NCBI GenBank assembly: GCA_021798635.1
Contig: JAJZGH010000005.1
Coordinates: 1-41,854 of the forward strand
Source of the DNA: Planctomycetota bacterium
GTDB taxonomy: Bacteria; Planctomycetota; Phycisphaerae; WQYP01
Reading direction: 5' to 3'
DNA length: 41,854 nucleotides
A program made the translations under genes and the position numbers. Shown in pieces: positions 1-8,759 of this stretch. The notes under the pieces were generated by a model. That model ran no database searches. It had not been told where the DNA came from and saw only the letters and a program-made list of their open reading frames with translations. Within the stretch, counting starts at the first letter, position 1. The number at the start of each line of letters is the position of its first letter.

Positions 1-267
1 CAGGTTGCGACATTCAGTTCTCCTCGTGGCCAAATTCAAGCCCCATCATTCCGCCGGGGAAATTTACAGCCCCTTTTCCTACAGTGCACTGTACGAAAAG
101 TCAACCGGGATGGTTTGGTGAAACTTCGTGGTGCATAGGATGCAAGGCCGCGGGAAACTGTTAGAATAGGGTTGCCCATATCGGCCGGCACCGCATAATC
201 CTGGACTGCCGTGGCCCAGGAAGCTAAATAACCCGGCGGTACTGAACAGGACCGGTGAGGTCGCCGC

Positions 268-1386
268 ATGATCGATGCCCTGACGCTTAAGAATTACAAA
301 ACGTTCAAGTTCCTTGCGCTCGGACAATTTTCGCGTTTTACGCTGTTAGGCGGCATGAACGACGTGGGCAAGACCAGTATTTTGACAGCAATTTACATCT
401 ATACCGCCCGGCTGCAACCTGCTATGGCGAATTTGGCTGCGATGCGATCCCAGAATAGCCCCAATTGGGCGGAAACGTATTTCCACGGATTTAGCCCGTC
501 TGCGGAAAAACAGATCGAAATCGGCGTTGTCTGGTCGGGCGTGCGGGGGCGGGTGGAGATTCAGTACGACCCAACGGTGCAGGTCGGCGCGTTATTGGAT
601 AGCGGCCTGCAAAATCGACTGCCTGATCCCCACCCTTCGTCCGTGCTCGACCCGGGGCGGTTGGCGGCCGAATTTGGATTGATGTCCGGCGAACAAAACT
701 TGCAGGCCCTTAGAATGCGGTGGTTCGAGGGCGACGAGCAGAAATCGGATATTTACTGGATGTTACCGCCCGCAAAACCGGGTATGTATGTCAAATACTC
801 GCTCCCTGGTCTTCCCTCGCCCTCCGCGCTACTGTTTCCATTCATGCGTGAATTGCCCGATGCCGCAGCGCGGTCGCTTAGCGAACTGGTGAAGGCGGGT
901 GCGGCGGCAGAAATAACCTCGCATATCAAGATGCTTTTTCCGCACATTCGGGATCTCACCCCCGTTCTTGCCGAACCGGGAAAAGGAACTGTTCTAGCGG
1001 ACGTCGGGCTGCCCAAACCTGTGCCCGTTTCTGAACTTGGCGAGGGGGCCAAGGAGGCATTGAACCTGATGCTTACGATTCCGCGGGTCCGTGGGGGCGT
1101 GCTCCTGTGCGACGAGCTAGGTGCCGGCATACACGCTTCGATTCTGCCGAGGTTTGTCCAGTCCATTGCCGCCATCGCCGGAAAATATGACTGCCAGATC
1201 ATCGCGACTACGCATAGCTATGAATTACTTTCCGCCGCGTATGATGCGTTCGCTCAGGATGGCATGAAGCATGGAGATTTGACGTATGTACGCTTGGATC
1301 GCACCAGTCCTGAGACCGTACGGCCAACGGTTTTCAATTATGAAAAACTTGGTATCGCGCTATCCAATGATTGGGAGGTCCGTTGA
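268..1386 (+). CDS. AAA15/OLD-type ATPase, probable defence-system ATPase
   Basis: A 372-residue SMC/ABC-like ATPase of the AAA15 (OLD/RecF-like) class. The N-terminus begins with the usual strand pattern (LTLKNYKTF) followed by a Walker A motif GGMNDVGKTS at residues 28-37. A signature-like stretch VSELGEGAKEAL lies near 254-265, Walker B GGVLLCDEL at 276-284 (Asp282/Glu283), and the switch-His segment IIATTHSYELL near 311-321. The region between (about 80-250) is the variable insert typical of the family. The stop overlaps the ATG of the next gene (TGATG), so the two are translationally coupled. Coupling to a TOPRIM-like partner is known from PARIS (AriA/AriB) and class 2 OLD systems. That this pair is a defence system is inference; ATPase assignment is firm. 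The start ATG lies just after a weak GGTGAGG Shine-Dalgarno. Confidence 0.85.
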   Translation: MIDALTLKNYKTFKFLALGQFSRFTLLGGMNDVGKTSILTAIYIYTARLQPAMANLAAMRSQNSPNWAETYFHGFSPSAEKQIEIGVVWSGVRGRVEIQYDPTVQVGALLDSGLQNRLPDPHPSSVLDPGRLAAEFGLMSGEQNLQALRMRWFEGDEQKSDIYWMLPPAKPGMYVKYSLPGLPSPSALLFPFMRELPDAAARSLSELVKAGAAAEITSHIKMLFPHIRDLTPVLAEPGKGTVLADVGLPKPVPVSELGEGAKEALNLMLTIPRVRGGVLLCDELGAGIHASILPRFVQSIAAIAGKYDCQIIATTHSYELLSAAYDAFAQDGMKHGDLTYVRLDRTSPETVRPTVFNYEKLGIALSNDWEVR

Positions 1387-2045
1387 TGGCATTGCCACAG
1401 GCCATTAGGCGGCAGAAGCTGTTGCTTGCAGAAGGGAAAGACGAACTGCATTTTCTTGACGAACTTCTTAAAGCAATAAATATTTCTGACGTTCAAATTA
1501 TCGATATCGGCGGTAAAGATAAGTTCCGGCCCTCTTTCCCGACAATTACGGCATTGTCCGGATTTCGTAGCGTTGTCCGCCTGGGCATTATTCGTGACGC
1601 GGAGGCGGATGCGGCAGGGACGCTCGCAAGCGTGCAGCAATCCCTGACGGAAAATGGCCTTACCGCGCCCCAACAAGCCGGTGTTGTACTTACCACTGGC
1701 GCGCCGCGGATCGGCATCTGGATTATGCCAAATAACCATCGGGCCGGCTGCATCGAGGATCTTTGCTGGGATGGTATTTCGGAAACAGATCCTCGGCGCG
1801 GGTGTGCGGAAATGTTTATGGGCTGCCTCGGTGAGCGCTTGGAGAAGAAGACCAGCCCGCCGGACCGCGCTGCGAACGAACTTTATTTTCCGAAACAGGC
1901 TGCGAAAGCGAAGCTTCAGGCGTATTTGGCCGGATTGCATGAACCCCAACGCGAGTTGGGACGCGCAGCAGAGGCGGGCGTCTGGGACCTCAAGCACAGC
2001 GCGTTTGCAGACCTCCGCAATTTCCTTGATGAGCTTTTCCGGTGA
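1386..2045 (+). CDS. DUF3226 TOPRIM-like protein paired with the AAA15 ATPase
   Basis: A 219-residue protein starting at the ATG that overlaps the ATPase stop; GGGAGG at 1373-1378 is well placed for it. A TTG 15 bases further upstream is open but lies on top of this Shine-Dalgarno, so I reject it. The N-terminus LLLAEGKDE (Glu16) and the later GIIRDAEADA (Asp71, Glu73, Asp75) match the acidic Glu and DxD-type motifs of TOPRIM folds, and the overall look (EGKDE, IGGKDKF, WIMPNN, SAFADLRNFLDELF) fits DUF3226. In this family the protein is commonly next to an AAA15 ATPase. A nuclease or effector role, as in AriB of PARIS, is inferred from fold and context; no activity can be read directly. Alternative: an uncharacterised metal-dependent regulator of the ATPase. 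Confidence 0.75.
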   Translation: MALPQAIRRQKLLLAEGKDELHFLDELLKAINISDVQIIDIGGKDKFRPSFPTITALSGFRSVVRLGIIRDAEADAAGTLASVQQSLTENGLTAPQQAGVVLTTGAPRIGIWIMPNNHRAGCIEDLCWDGISETDPRRGCAEMFMGCLGERLEKKTSPPDRAANELYFPKQAAKAKLQAYLAGLHEPQRELGRAAEAGVWDLKHSAFADLRNFLDELFR

Positions 2046-2161
2046 TGAAAGCCGCCAATGAATTTGATGCGCGTTTTCCGTAACCGCATTCCGCAATCAA
2101 CCGTGGCGCTGCTGCGTTCGGCGAAACGTTTCGTTGGACTGGCGTGGGGCAGGCAATTCCG

Positions 2162-2205
2162 CCAAAAATTGTATGAGACGCACAAAAATTGGCAAGGTTG
2201 TATGA
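2162..2205 (+). promoter_or_regulatory. Short direct repeats upstream of the antitoxin gene
   Basis: TTGTATGA occurs at 2169-2176 and again at 2198-2205, and CAAAAATT occurs just before the first and between them. The repeats sit 65-100 bases upstream of a Phd-type antitoxin start. Such antitoxins usually repress their own promoter through short repeats, so an operator is plausible, but no promoter was identified with confidence. Confidence 0.25.
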
Positions 2206-2269
2206 CAACAGGGTGTAAAAGCATTGCGGTAAGGGTACGCTTAATGTGTACAATACAAGGAAGGTTATT

Positions 2270-2509
2270 GTGGATCCTGTAAGCGTTAAGGAGGCCGGAG
2301 CACAGATTGCCAGGCTCATTAACGCGGCGCAGCGCGGACGGGGCATTTCGATTACGCGACGGGGTAAGCCCGTTGAGCAACTGGTGCCTCCGCCGCAACT
2401 GCAGCCGCGGGGACTCCCCGATCTCGCCGCTTTCCGCAAGGCCATCAAACTCCGTGGAACAAGCCTCAGTAAAACCCTAATCGCACAGCGAAAACATGAA
2501 CGGTATTAA
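2270..2509 (+). CDS. Phd/YefM-type antitoxin (orphaned)
   Basis: A 79-residue protein (from GTG 2270) with the prevent-host-death pattern: VSVKEAGAQIARLINAAQRGRGISITRRGKPVEQLVPP, in which the N-terminal part is the DNA-binding Phd fold and the rest wraps the toxin. GGAAGG at 2259-2264 is correctly spaced for GTG 2270, so I prefer this to the upstream GTG at 2246. In intact loci the antitoxin binds and neutralises a PIN-domain VapC ribonuclease encoded a few bases downstream and autoregulates the operon. Here the toxin is only a stub (next entry), so the antitoxin is orphaned. It might persist as a regulator or as an anti-addiction antitoxin; that is speculation. Confidence 0.8.
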   Translation: MDPVSVKEAGAQIARLINAAQRGRGISITRRGKPVEQLVPPPQLQPRGLPDLAAFRKAIKLRGTSLSKTLIAQRKHERY

Positions 2510-2512
2510 GCG

Positions 2513-2572
2513 ATGGATTACCTCGATACCAGCGTGCTTGCCGCGTACTTGACGGCGCGAACTTGTTTGGAT
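2513..2572 (+). pseudogene. VapC/PIN-domain toxin, N-terminal remnant
   Basis: Three bases after the antitoxin stop a frame opens with MDYLDTSVLAAYLT, the hallmark N-terminus of VapC PIN ribonucleases, including the first catalytic Asp (Asp4 in the LDTS motif). After about 16-20 residues the PIN similarity stops and the same frame continues into a signal-peptide-like hydrophobic sequence. The rest of the roughly 130-residue toxin, including the other acidic residues, is missing. It is therefore a deletion remnant. The breakpoint must lie around 2555-2585. Confidence 0.75.
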
Positions 2573-2584
2573 ATGTTGCGTACT

Positions 2585-3007
2585 ATGAGTGTGAGTGTGT
2601 CTAAGATAGTTATGGCAGCGATCATCGTCCTTGCGGCATTTGTGACCGTTTTGGCGGGGCATTTGCCATCGGCTGCCGCGCTATCCGGACAGCGCTTGCA
2701 CTCCTTCAATCTAGCCGGTGCCTCACCGCATGTCGCGAAGGCGAGGTTCGCCATGTATTTGAAAAGCTCGTCTCCCGTGAACAAGCATGGCTGCTGCCCC
2801 CTCTGCGGCCATCGGACCAGCACCCTTCAGGTGTGCTCGACGACAAACATTCAGGATCATAAACCCCTCAGGCGTGTCATCGTGTTGGCCAATCCGGCCT
2901 GCACCGATCCCCGGGTGACGATTTATCTCTGGTCACTCCGCATCCATCCCCGCCATGCTTGTTCTGCATCCTCTCTACTTGATTTGGGTTGTGCCCTGAC
3001 AATCTAA
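2585..3007 (+). CDS. Small secreted Cys/His-containing hypothetical protein
   Basis: A 140-residue frame from ATG 2585. It starts with a short polar stretch and a strong hydrophobic segment (IVMAAIIVLAAFVTVLA, about residues 8-24), consistent with a signal peptide or anchor. Further on is a Cys/His cluster (HGCCPLCGH) and a further Cys at LQVC, which could bind metal. I do not recognise a family. It lies about 170 bases upstream of the RND efflux operon, where small periplasmic accessory proteins are often found, so a link to efflux is possible. The same frame is continuous with the VapC remnant upstream, so a longer fused product cannot be excluded. The C-terminal third has no clear pattern and may not be conserved. 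Confidence 0.45.
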   Translation: MSVSVSKIVMAAIIVLAAFVTVLAGHLPSAAALSGQRLHSFNLAGASPHVAKARFAMYLKSSSPVNKHGCCPLCGHRTSTLQVCSTTNIQDHKPLRRVIVLANPACTDPRVTIYLWSLRIHPRHACSASSLLDLGCALTI

Positions 3008-3174
3008 ATGGCTTGGGCAAATACCGCCTCCCCATCCCGCGGGGAAAATCCCGCAACACAAGACCCCTATGTCTTTTTCTATTGCCAAGGTGCTTGCGTT
3101 TCCGCCAATTGCTACCAACGCCGTAGCGTCGGAGCAATTGGAACACTTGTCGCGAAATGGGATATACAGTGCAA

Positions 3175-4611
3175 ATGAGTAATATTAAGGCAACATTGTC
3201 GGCCCGCCGAATCCGGTGGGCCACGGTGCTCATGCTGGTGCTGCCGGCGGGGTGCCAGTCCTACCACGGCAAGCCCCTGACGCCGGCAGCGGTGGCGCAG
3301 GCGCTAAAAACCCCCTCGTGGCGTGAGCTTCGCGTAGCGGCGGAAAAAACGCTTTCCGAGCAACTTCCGAAAACCATGCTTTCTCCGTCACAGGGAATCA
3401 CGCCGGAAAGCGCCGCGGTATTAGCGTTGCTTCTCAATCCCTCGCTACGGGCCATGCGGGATGCGCGTGGCGAAGCCTCCGCCCAGCTTCTTCAGGCGGG
3501 CATTTTAACCAACCCGGTAATTACCGGCAGTTTTGGCGACATAACCGGGGGCTTCCGCACGGACACATTCAATCCTTACGGCATCGGCGTGGGCTGGAAC
3601 ATCCGACAATTAATTGACCGCCAGGCGCGAATAAGTTCCGCACGCTACGGGCTTAAGCAGGTGGATCTGGAAGTGGCGTGGCGGGAATGGCAGACCGCAG
3701 AAGCCGCCCGGCTGGCGGTCTACGCGATGGCCACCGCGAAGGAGCAACTTACGGAGGCGCTGGCAGCCCGGCGGCAGCTTGATAAGACCTACAAAATTGC
3801 GAAGCATGCCGGCACACAGGGGCTGATCACGCTGTACAATTTGGGCGTCGCCCTTACCGCCAGTCAGCAGGCCAACGCCCTTGTTCTCACTTTCCGGCAA
3901 CACTTCCAGCGCAGTCAATTGGACTTGGCTCGAGCCATGGGACTGGGGCCGCAAACAACATTTACCCTCAGCCCCGCAGTCCGGCTGCCGACGACGGTTC
4001 ACCTGCCGGACGTGGTGAAGCTGGAACACAACGTGGAAAATCGGCGTCTGGATTTACTGGCACTGCACATGGGTTATCAGAGCCGGCAGGAACAGTTGCG
4101 GGCCGCTGTGTTGCGGCAGTTTCCCAGTGTGAGCATTGGTTTTACGCAGGCCAGCGACGCCAACAACGTCCACACCACGAGTTTGGGCGTGAGCATCGAT
4201 TTGCCGATATTTGATCGCAATCAAGGCCAGATCGCCTTGGGCAAGGCGACACGCCGGGCTCTTTATGACCATTACATGGCGCGCGTGTTTGCCGCACGCT
4301 CGGACATCGCCACGGCGGCGATGAATATCCGGTCACTTCAACGGCGAATACACCAGGCGCAATCGGCGGCCGGAAAATACAGTGCGCTGGTGGCCCGGGA
4401 TCGACAGGGCTTACGCATCCGGAGCATCAACATCCAGGCATACGCCACCGCCGCGGAACAGTTGGAGCAGGCGCGGATTGGCGTGGCGCAATTGCAATAT
4501 CGCCTGGCACGGAATCTCATCGCCCTGGAGCTTTCGTCGGGCGAGGCCTTTTTTACACAACACAAAAAGTCAACAACCACGGATTCGAACCGCAGTGGAG
4601 ACGCACAATGA
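3175..4611 (+). CDS. TolC/CzcC-family outer-membrane efflux lipoprotein
   Basis: A 478-residue outer-membrane factor (from ATG 3175; an in-frame ATG at 3157 is also possible). It has an N-terminal basic/hydrophobic signal ending in a lipobox, LPAGC with Cys27, so it is predicted to be a lipoprotein. The body has two repeats of long alpha-helical, Ala/Gln/Arg-rich sequence typical of the TolC hairpins, with family-like segments such as ALLLNPSLRAMRDARGEA and VSIGFTQASD...GVSIDLPIFDRNQGQI, the last being very characteristic of CzcC-like proteins. It forms the exit duct of a tripartite efflux pump. It is first in a three-gene operon; its stop overlaps the start of the adaptor gene (ATGA). Substrate cannot be told from this subunit. 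Confidence 0.9.
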   Translation: MSNIKATLSARRIRWATVLMLVLPAGCQSYHGKPLTPAAVAQALKTPSWRELRVAAEKTLSEQLPKTMLSPSQGITPESAAVLALLLNPSLRAMRDARGEASAQLLQAGILTNPVITGSFGDITGGFRTDTFNPYGIGVGWNIRQLIDRQARISSARYGLKQVDLEVAWREWQTAEAARLAVYAMATAKEQLTEALAARRQLDKTYKIAKHAGTQGLITLYNLGVALTASQQANALVLTFRQHFQRSQLDLARAMGLGPQTTFTLSPAVRLPTTVHLPDVVKLEHNVENRRLDLLALHMGYQSRQEQLRAAVLRQFPSVSIGFTQASDANNVHTTSLGVSIDLPIFDRNQGQIALGKATRRALYDHYMARVFAARSDIATAAMNIRSLQRRIHQAQSAAGKYSALVARDRQGLRIRSINIQAYATAAEQLEQARIGVAQLQYRLARNLIALELSSGEAFFTQHKKSTTTDSNRSGDAQ

Positions 4612-5690
4612 AACGTTTTATCTCTTTCATCATGATTGTATTGGTACTGGCGGCGGGGATCGCCATCGGATTTGCCCTGGCGAAATGGGGAACCCCATCA
4701 AGTGGAGGTAACGCCGGGAGCTCCGCGAGCGGCGTTACCTCTGTTCAAACCACTCCGGTTCGCCTGGGAAAAATTGCACAGTCGATCACCGTTTATGGCA
4801 CCGTCGCGGCGAATCCCGCGTTGGAGAAGAGCCTTTCAGTGGCCTTTGAATCGCGCGTAGTAAAAGTATTTGTCGTCAAGGGCCAGAAAGTCCTGCCCAA
4901 TCAACGTCTGCTGCAGATTCAGGCCAGCCCCGCGGAACGCCTGAAGCTGGCCGAGGCGAAAAACCATTTAAAAATCGCGACTATGCAACTGCGGTTGGCG
5001 AAAGCGGAGCTTAAGCTCCAGTTGGCCACTCAGGCCGACCTTATTGCAGCCCGGGACGCCCAAATCACCGCTTCACTGCGGCTGGCGTCCCTGCAGGGCT
5101 TGGGGGTCGGAAAGCGGGTGACACTGCGGGCACCGGACGAAGCGGTGGTGGTCAACACGCCGGCGGTGCCAGGCAAGCTTGAACCCTTGGGCGCGGTGCT
5201 GATCAATTTATTACCGATTAACAAAATGCGGGTGGCACTACGGGTGCCACCCACGAACCTGGCGCAGTTGCGCCTCGGGCAAATCGTGAAGATTACGGTT
5301 TCTGCTCAAGGACATGAACTGCACGAGTCGGGAAAAATCAGTTTGATTACCGGCCGGATCGATCCCATCAGCGGATTGGTAAGCGTGTACGTGACGCCGA
5401 GCAAGCCGGGTGGCCTGGTCATCGGCCAGTACGCATCGGGCAGACTTCGTATCGCGTCAAGTACCGGATTAATTGTGCCGCATTCAGCGGTTTTGCCAAT
5501 CAACGGCCAGGAAAACATGTACACCATCAAGGGAACTCACGCCGTTGTGCACCACGTGAAAATAGGGCTTTCCAATGACCGGGAGGTTGAGGTTTCCGCG
5601 CGGGGCCTCCGCGCGGGCGAACCGGTGGTGATCGTGGGGAACGCGGAATTGACCGACGGCATGGCCGTAAAGCAGAGGAAACAACCATGA
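4608..5690 (+). CDS. RND efflux periplasmic adaptor (membrane fusion protein)
   Basis: A 360-residue adaptor with an N-terminal membrane anchor (residues 5-26, Ile/Val/Ala-rich). It is followed by the barrel-sandwich half (FESRVVKVFVVKGQKVLPNQRLLQI), an alpha-helical hairpin rich in Lys/Leu/Ala (about 105-165), and then the second barrel half and beta-barrel (AVPGKLEPLGAVLINLLP; VALRVPPTNLAQLRLGQIVKI). A membrane-proximal C-terminal domain ends with LRAGEPVVIVGNAELTDGMAV, a classic adaptor ending. It links the inner-membrane pump to the TolC lipoprotein. The ATG overlaps the upstream stop and its own stop overlaps the pump start, so expression is tightly coupled. The helical hairpin is short, as in CzcB/CusB-like adaptors. 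Confidence 0.9.
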   Translation: MKRFISFIMIVLVLAAGIAIGFALAKWGTPSSGGNAGSSASGVTSVQTTPVRLGKIAQSITVYGTVAANPALEKSLSVAFESRVVKVFVVKGQKVLPNQRLLQIQASPAERLKLAEAKNHLKIATMQLRLAKAELKLQLATQADLIAARDAQITASLRLASLQGLGVGKRVTLRAPDEAVVVNTPAVPGKLEPLGAVLINLLPINKMRVALRVPPTNLAQLRLGQIVKITVSAQGHELHESGKISLITGRIDPISGLVSVYVTPSKPGGLVIGQYASGRLRIASSTGLIVPHSAVLPINGQENMYTIKGTHAVVHHVKIGLSNDREVEVSARGLRAGEPVVIVGNAELTDGMAVKQRKQP

Positions 5691-8600
5691 ATTTTAATGA
5701 ATGGATTCATAAGCACACGCGTGCAGTGTTGTTCGTCATGGTGGCGCTGGCGCTGGCTGGCGGGGCAGCGGCTTTTATCCTCCCGGTGTCGCTATTTCCG
5801 AGGTCAAGTTGGCCGCGGGTGGAGGTGACCGTCAACTCCGGTTCCCGGACGGCGAAGATCATCGCGGTACAAGTCACCTATCCGATTGAAAAAGCCATTC
5901 GCGCGATTTTGGGCGTGCAACGTGTCACCTCGACCACCAGTCGCGGCACGGCCGACATTTATGCGGATTTCGGCTGGGGCAAAAACATGGTACAGGCTCT
6001 GACGCTGGTGCAGTCGGCGGTGAACACCGTGCTGCCATCGCTGCCGGCCGGCACCACCGCGGTGATTCGCTTGCGCAATCCATCCAACTACCAGATCATC
6101 AGCTACAGCCTCACTTCCAAAACGGTTTCGCCATCGCGCTTGCGGCGAATAGGCCTCTTTCAAATCCGCCCGCTGCTTCTGGGGATCAGGGGCGTGGCCA
6201 AGATCGGCGTGGAGGGCGGACGCACCCGCGAATACCACGTCATCATTAATCCCGCCAAACTCGCGGCGTTCAATCTGAGCATCAACGCCGTGACCCGCGC
6301 TGTGGCGGCCAACAACATCTTCAAGACCTCCGGAAAAATGCAGGATCACGATAAACTTTACTTCGTGGTATCCGATTCACGGTTTCACAACGTGCGGCAA
6401 ATCGGCCGAATTGCGGTCAGGACCAATGGCCACGGCGTTGTACATTTGCGCGATGTGGCGGAGGTAAAGTCATCATTTGCACCGGTCTGGACACGCGCCA
6501 CAGCCAACGGTAAACCCGCCGTTCTGATCGACGTTTATCAGCAACCGGACGGAAACACCGTGCAAATCATCAATCAAACCCGTGCGGAAATGAAGAAGAT
6601 CAAGAGCAAATTACCCGCCGGCGTGGCGGTTAACCTCTGGTACAACCAAGGCCACGTCCTGATGGAATCGGCGGTGAGCGTGCGTGATGCGGTGATCGTG
6701 GGCATCGTGATGGCGGTGCTGGTGCTGCTGGTCTTTTTGCGCAACTGGAAAACCACTCTGATGGCCGCCCTGGTTGTTCCCGCCGCCCTGGCCACGACGG
6801 TGCTGCTGCTGTATCTCCTGAATATGAGTTTTAACATCATGACGCTGGGGGGGATGGCGGCGGCCGTCGGTCTGATTATTGATGACGCGATCGTGATGAT
6901 TGAACACATTATTCGCCGGGTCGGTGAAAAGGGCGGAACGTACCGGGAAAAAATCATCCATGCCAGCGCCGAATTTACCAGTCCGCTGGCCGGTTCGTCG
7001 GCTTCAACTATTATCATCTTCGCGCCGCTGGCGTTCTGGTCGGGGTTGGTGGGCGAATTTTTTAAGGCGCTTTCATTTACCATGGCGGCGGCGCTCTTGG
7101 CCTCTTTCGTTCTGTCCTGGCTGGTGGTGCCGGTATTGGCGGCCCGCATGATCAGCGAGAAAGATGCGATACCGCACGAACCGGGGCGGATTACGCGTAA
7201 CATACATGCGGGCTATGAGTGGGTCGTAAGCCGTCTTATTTCCTGGCCGCCCCTGGTGCTCCTGATCGTGGTTCCAGTGCTGGTAGCCGGTTACCTGGCA
7301 TACCAGAACGTCGGCAGCGGTTTTATGCCCGATATGGATGAGGGCGGATTCAGTATGGAGTATAAAGCGCCGTCCGGGGGGTCGTTGACGGAGACGGACC
7401 GCCTGCTGCGGCAAGTAGGGAAAATTCTGCGGGCGAACCCGAACGTGGCAACCTACTCCCGACGCACCGGAATGCAACTTGGCGGCAGCCTTACCGAATC
7501 TTATGCCGGCGATTATTACGTCCAGCTCAAGCCTTTTCCCCGCCCGCCCATAGAACAGGTCATGGATAAGATCGCCAAAGAGATTCACCACCGCGTGCCG
7601 AGTTTGTACATTGATCCCGAACAGCTCATGCAGGATCAAATCGGCGATCTGACGGCCGTGCCGCAACCGATCCGGGTGGAAATTTTCTCCGACCATCAGA
7701 GCGTGCTGGATCATGAGGCTCATAAGGTGTTTGCTGCCATCGAAAAGGTTAACGGCGTGGCCGACGCGCGCAGTGGCGTGGTGGTGGCGGGCGACTCAAT
7801 ATATGTAAAAATTAATTCGGTTGCGGCAGGTATTCACGGCATGACTCCCAAACAAATATCCCGCTTTGTTCATGAATATGTTTACGGCACCGTTGCCACA
7901 AGGATTCGGCGCGGGCCGCAAATGATCGGTGTAAGAGTCTGGGCTCCCGGGGATATGCGCCGGACTGTGGCGAATCTTGAAAACCTGTGGCTGCGTTCGC
8001 CGAAGGGCCGCCGCTTTCGCCTCAGCAGTGTCGCCCAAGTTCAAATCCGCCCCGGCGAGCAGGAAATTGACCACATTAATCTCAAGCGGATGATCGCGGT
8101 AACGGCGCGAATCCATGGCCGGGATATGGGATCGACGATGGTGGACGTTAAGAAAGTCCTGAATCGGCCGGGCCTGTTTCCGAAGGGAGTGTATTACCGG
8201 CTCGGCGGATTGTATCGCCAGCAGCAGATCGCCTTTCGGGGGTTGGTGGTGGTGATGCTCGGCGGCGTGGTGCTGGTATTTTTATTGCTCTTGTTTTTGT
8301 ATGAAAGCTTTGGAGCCGCGATCGCCATGATGATCATTCCGCTGCTGGCGTTGGCGTGTGTTTTTGTTGGATTATGGATCACCCATACGCAACTCAACAT
8401 TTCCTCAATGATGGGCATGACCATGGTGGTGGGCATTGTGACCGAGGTGACCATCTTCTACTACTCGGAATACCATGAACTGCGCGACTATGAGCACGGT
8501 GCCGGACGTTTGATACAAGCGGGTAAAAACCGCATGCGGCCCATAGCCATGACCACCATCGCCGCCATTCTTGCCCTGCTGCCGTTGGCGCTGGTGCTAA

Positions 8601-8740
8601 GCCCAGGCGCAGCGATGCAGCAGCCGTTGGCGATAGCGATCATCAGCGGACTGCTGGTACAAATGCCGCTGACGTTGCTGCTGCTACCGGTGCTGCTGGG
8701 ATTCCTTCATGAGGGGAAAGACGTTGTGCCGATCATGTGA
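5687..8740 (+). CDS. RND-family efflux pump permease
   Basis: A 1017-residue inner-membrane proton-driven RND pump. The first transmembrane helix (about 12-32) is followed by a large periplasmic loop, then TM2-6 with the TM4 stretch GGMAAAVGLIIDDAIVMIEHI near residues 388-408. A second periplasmic loop begins around FMPDMDEGGFSMEY, and a second helix bundle ends near residue 1010. The TM4 acidic pair (DD) supplies proton relay residues. Heavy-metal (CzcA/CusA) pumps usually have a DFG...VDGAVVMVEN pattern here; this protein has AAAVGLIIDDA instead. A broad or organic substrate therefore fits better than metal export, despite the CzcC-like partner. This is the last gene of the tolC-adaptor-pump operon. 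Confidence 0.9.
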   Translation: MNFNEWIHKHTRAVLFVMVALALAGGAAAFILPVSLFPRSSWPRVEVTVNSGSRTAKIIAVQVTYPIEKAIRAILGVQRVTSTTSRGTADIYADFGWGKNMVQALTLVQSAVNTVLPSLPAGTTAVIRLRNPSNYQIISYSLTSKTVSPSRLRRIGLFQIRPLLLGIRGVAKIGVEGGRTREYHVIINPAKLAAFNLSINAVTRAVAANNIFKTSGKMQDHDKLYFVVSDSRFHNVRQIGRIAVRTNGHGVVHLRDVAEVKSSFAPVWTRATANGKPAVLIDVYQQPDGNTVQIINQTRAEMKKIKSKLPAGVAVNLWYNQGHVLMESAVSVRDAVIVGIVMAVLVLLVFLRNWKTTLMAALVVPAALATTVLLLYLLNMSFNIMTLGGMAAAVGLIIDDAIVMIEHIIRRVGEKGGTYREKIIHASAEFTSPLAGSSASTIIIFAPLAFWSGLVGEFFKALSFTMAAALLASFVLSWLVVPVLAARMISEKDAIPHEPGRITRNIHAGYEWVVSRLISWPPLVLLIVVPVLVAGYLAYQNVGSGFMPDMDEGGFSMEYKAPSGGSLTETDRLLRQVGKILRANPNVATYSRRTGMQLGGSLTESYAGDYYVQLKPFPRPPIEQVMDKIAKEIHHRVPSLYIDPEQLMQDQIGDLTAVPQPIRVEIFSDHQSVLDHEAHKVFAAIEKVNGVADARSGVVVAGDSIYVKINSVAAGIHGMTPKQISRFVHEYVYGTVATRIRRGPQMIGVRVWAPGDMRRTVANLENLWLRSPKGRRFRLSSVAQVQIRPGEQEIDHINLKRMIAVTARIHGRDMGSTMVDVKKVLNRPGLFPKGVYYRLGGLYRQQQIAFRGLVVVMLGGVVLVFLLLLFLYESFGAAIAMMIIPLLALACVFVGLWITHTQLNISSMMGMTMVVGIVTEVTIFYYSEYHELRDYEHGAGRLIQAGKNRMRPIAMTTIAAILALLPLALVLSPGAAMQQPLAIAIISGLLVQMPLTLLLLPVLLGFLHEGKDVVPIM

Positions 8741-8759
8741 AAGGTTGAAGCGGAATTAA

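Noticed and set aside
1338..2096. A 252-codon open frame on the minus strand
   Set aside because: It is antisense to the DUF3226 gene, has an Arg/Cys-rich composition and no family pattern. The plus-strand gene has motifs and a good ribosome site.
4570..4605. A GATTCGAACC word resembling a tRNA T-loop
   Set aside because: No acceptor, D or anticodon stems can be formed around it, and it lies inside the TolC gene's 3' end.
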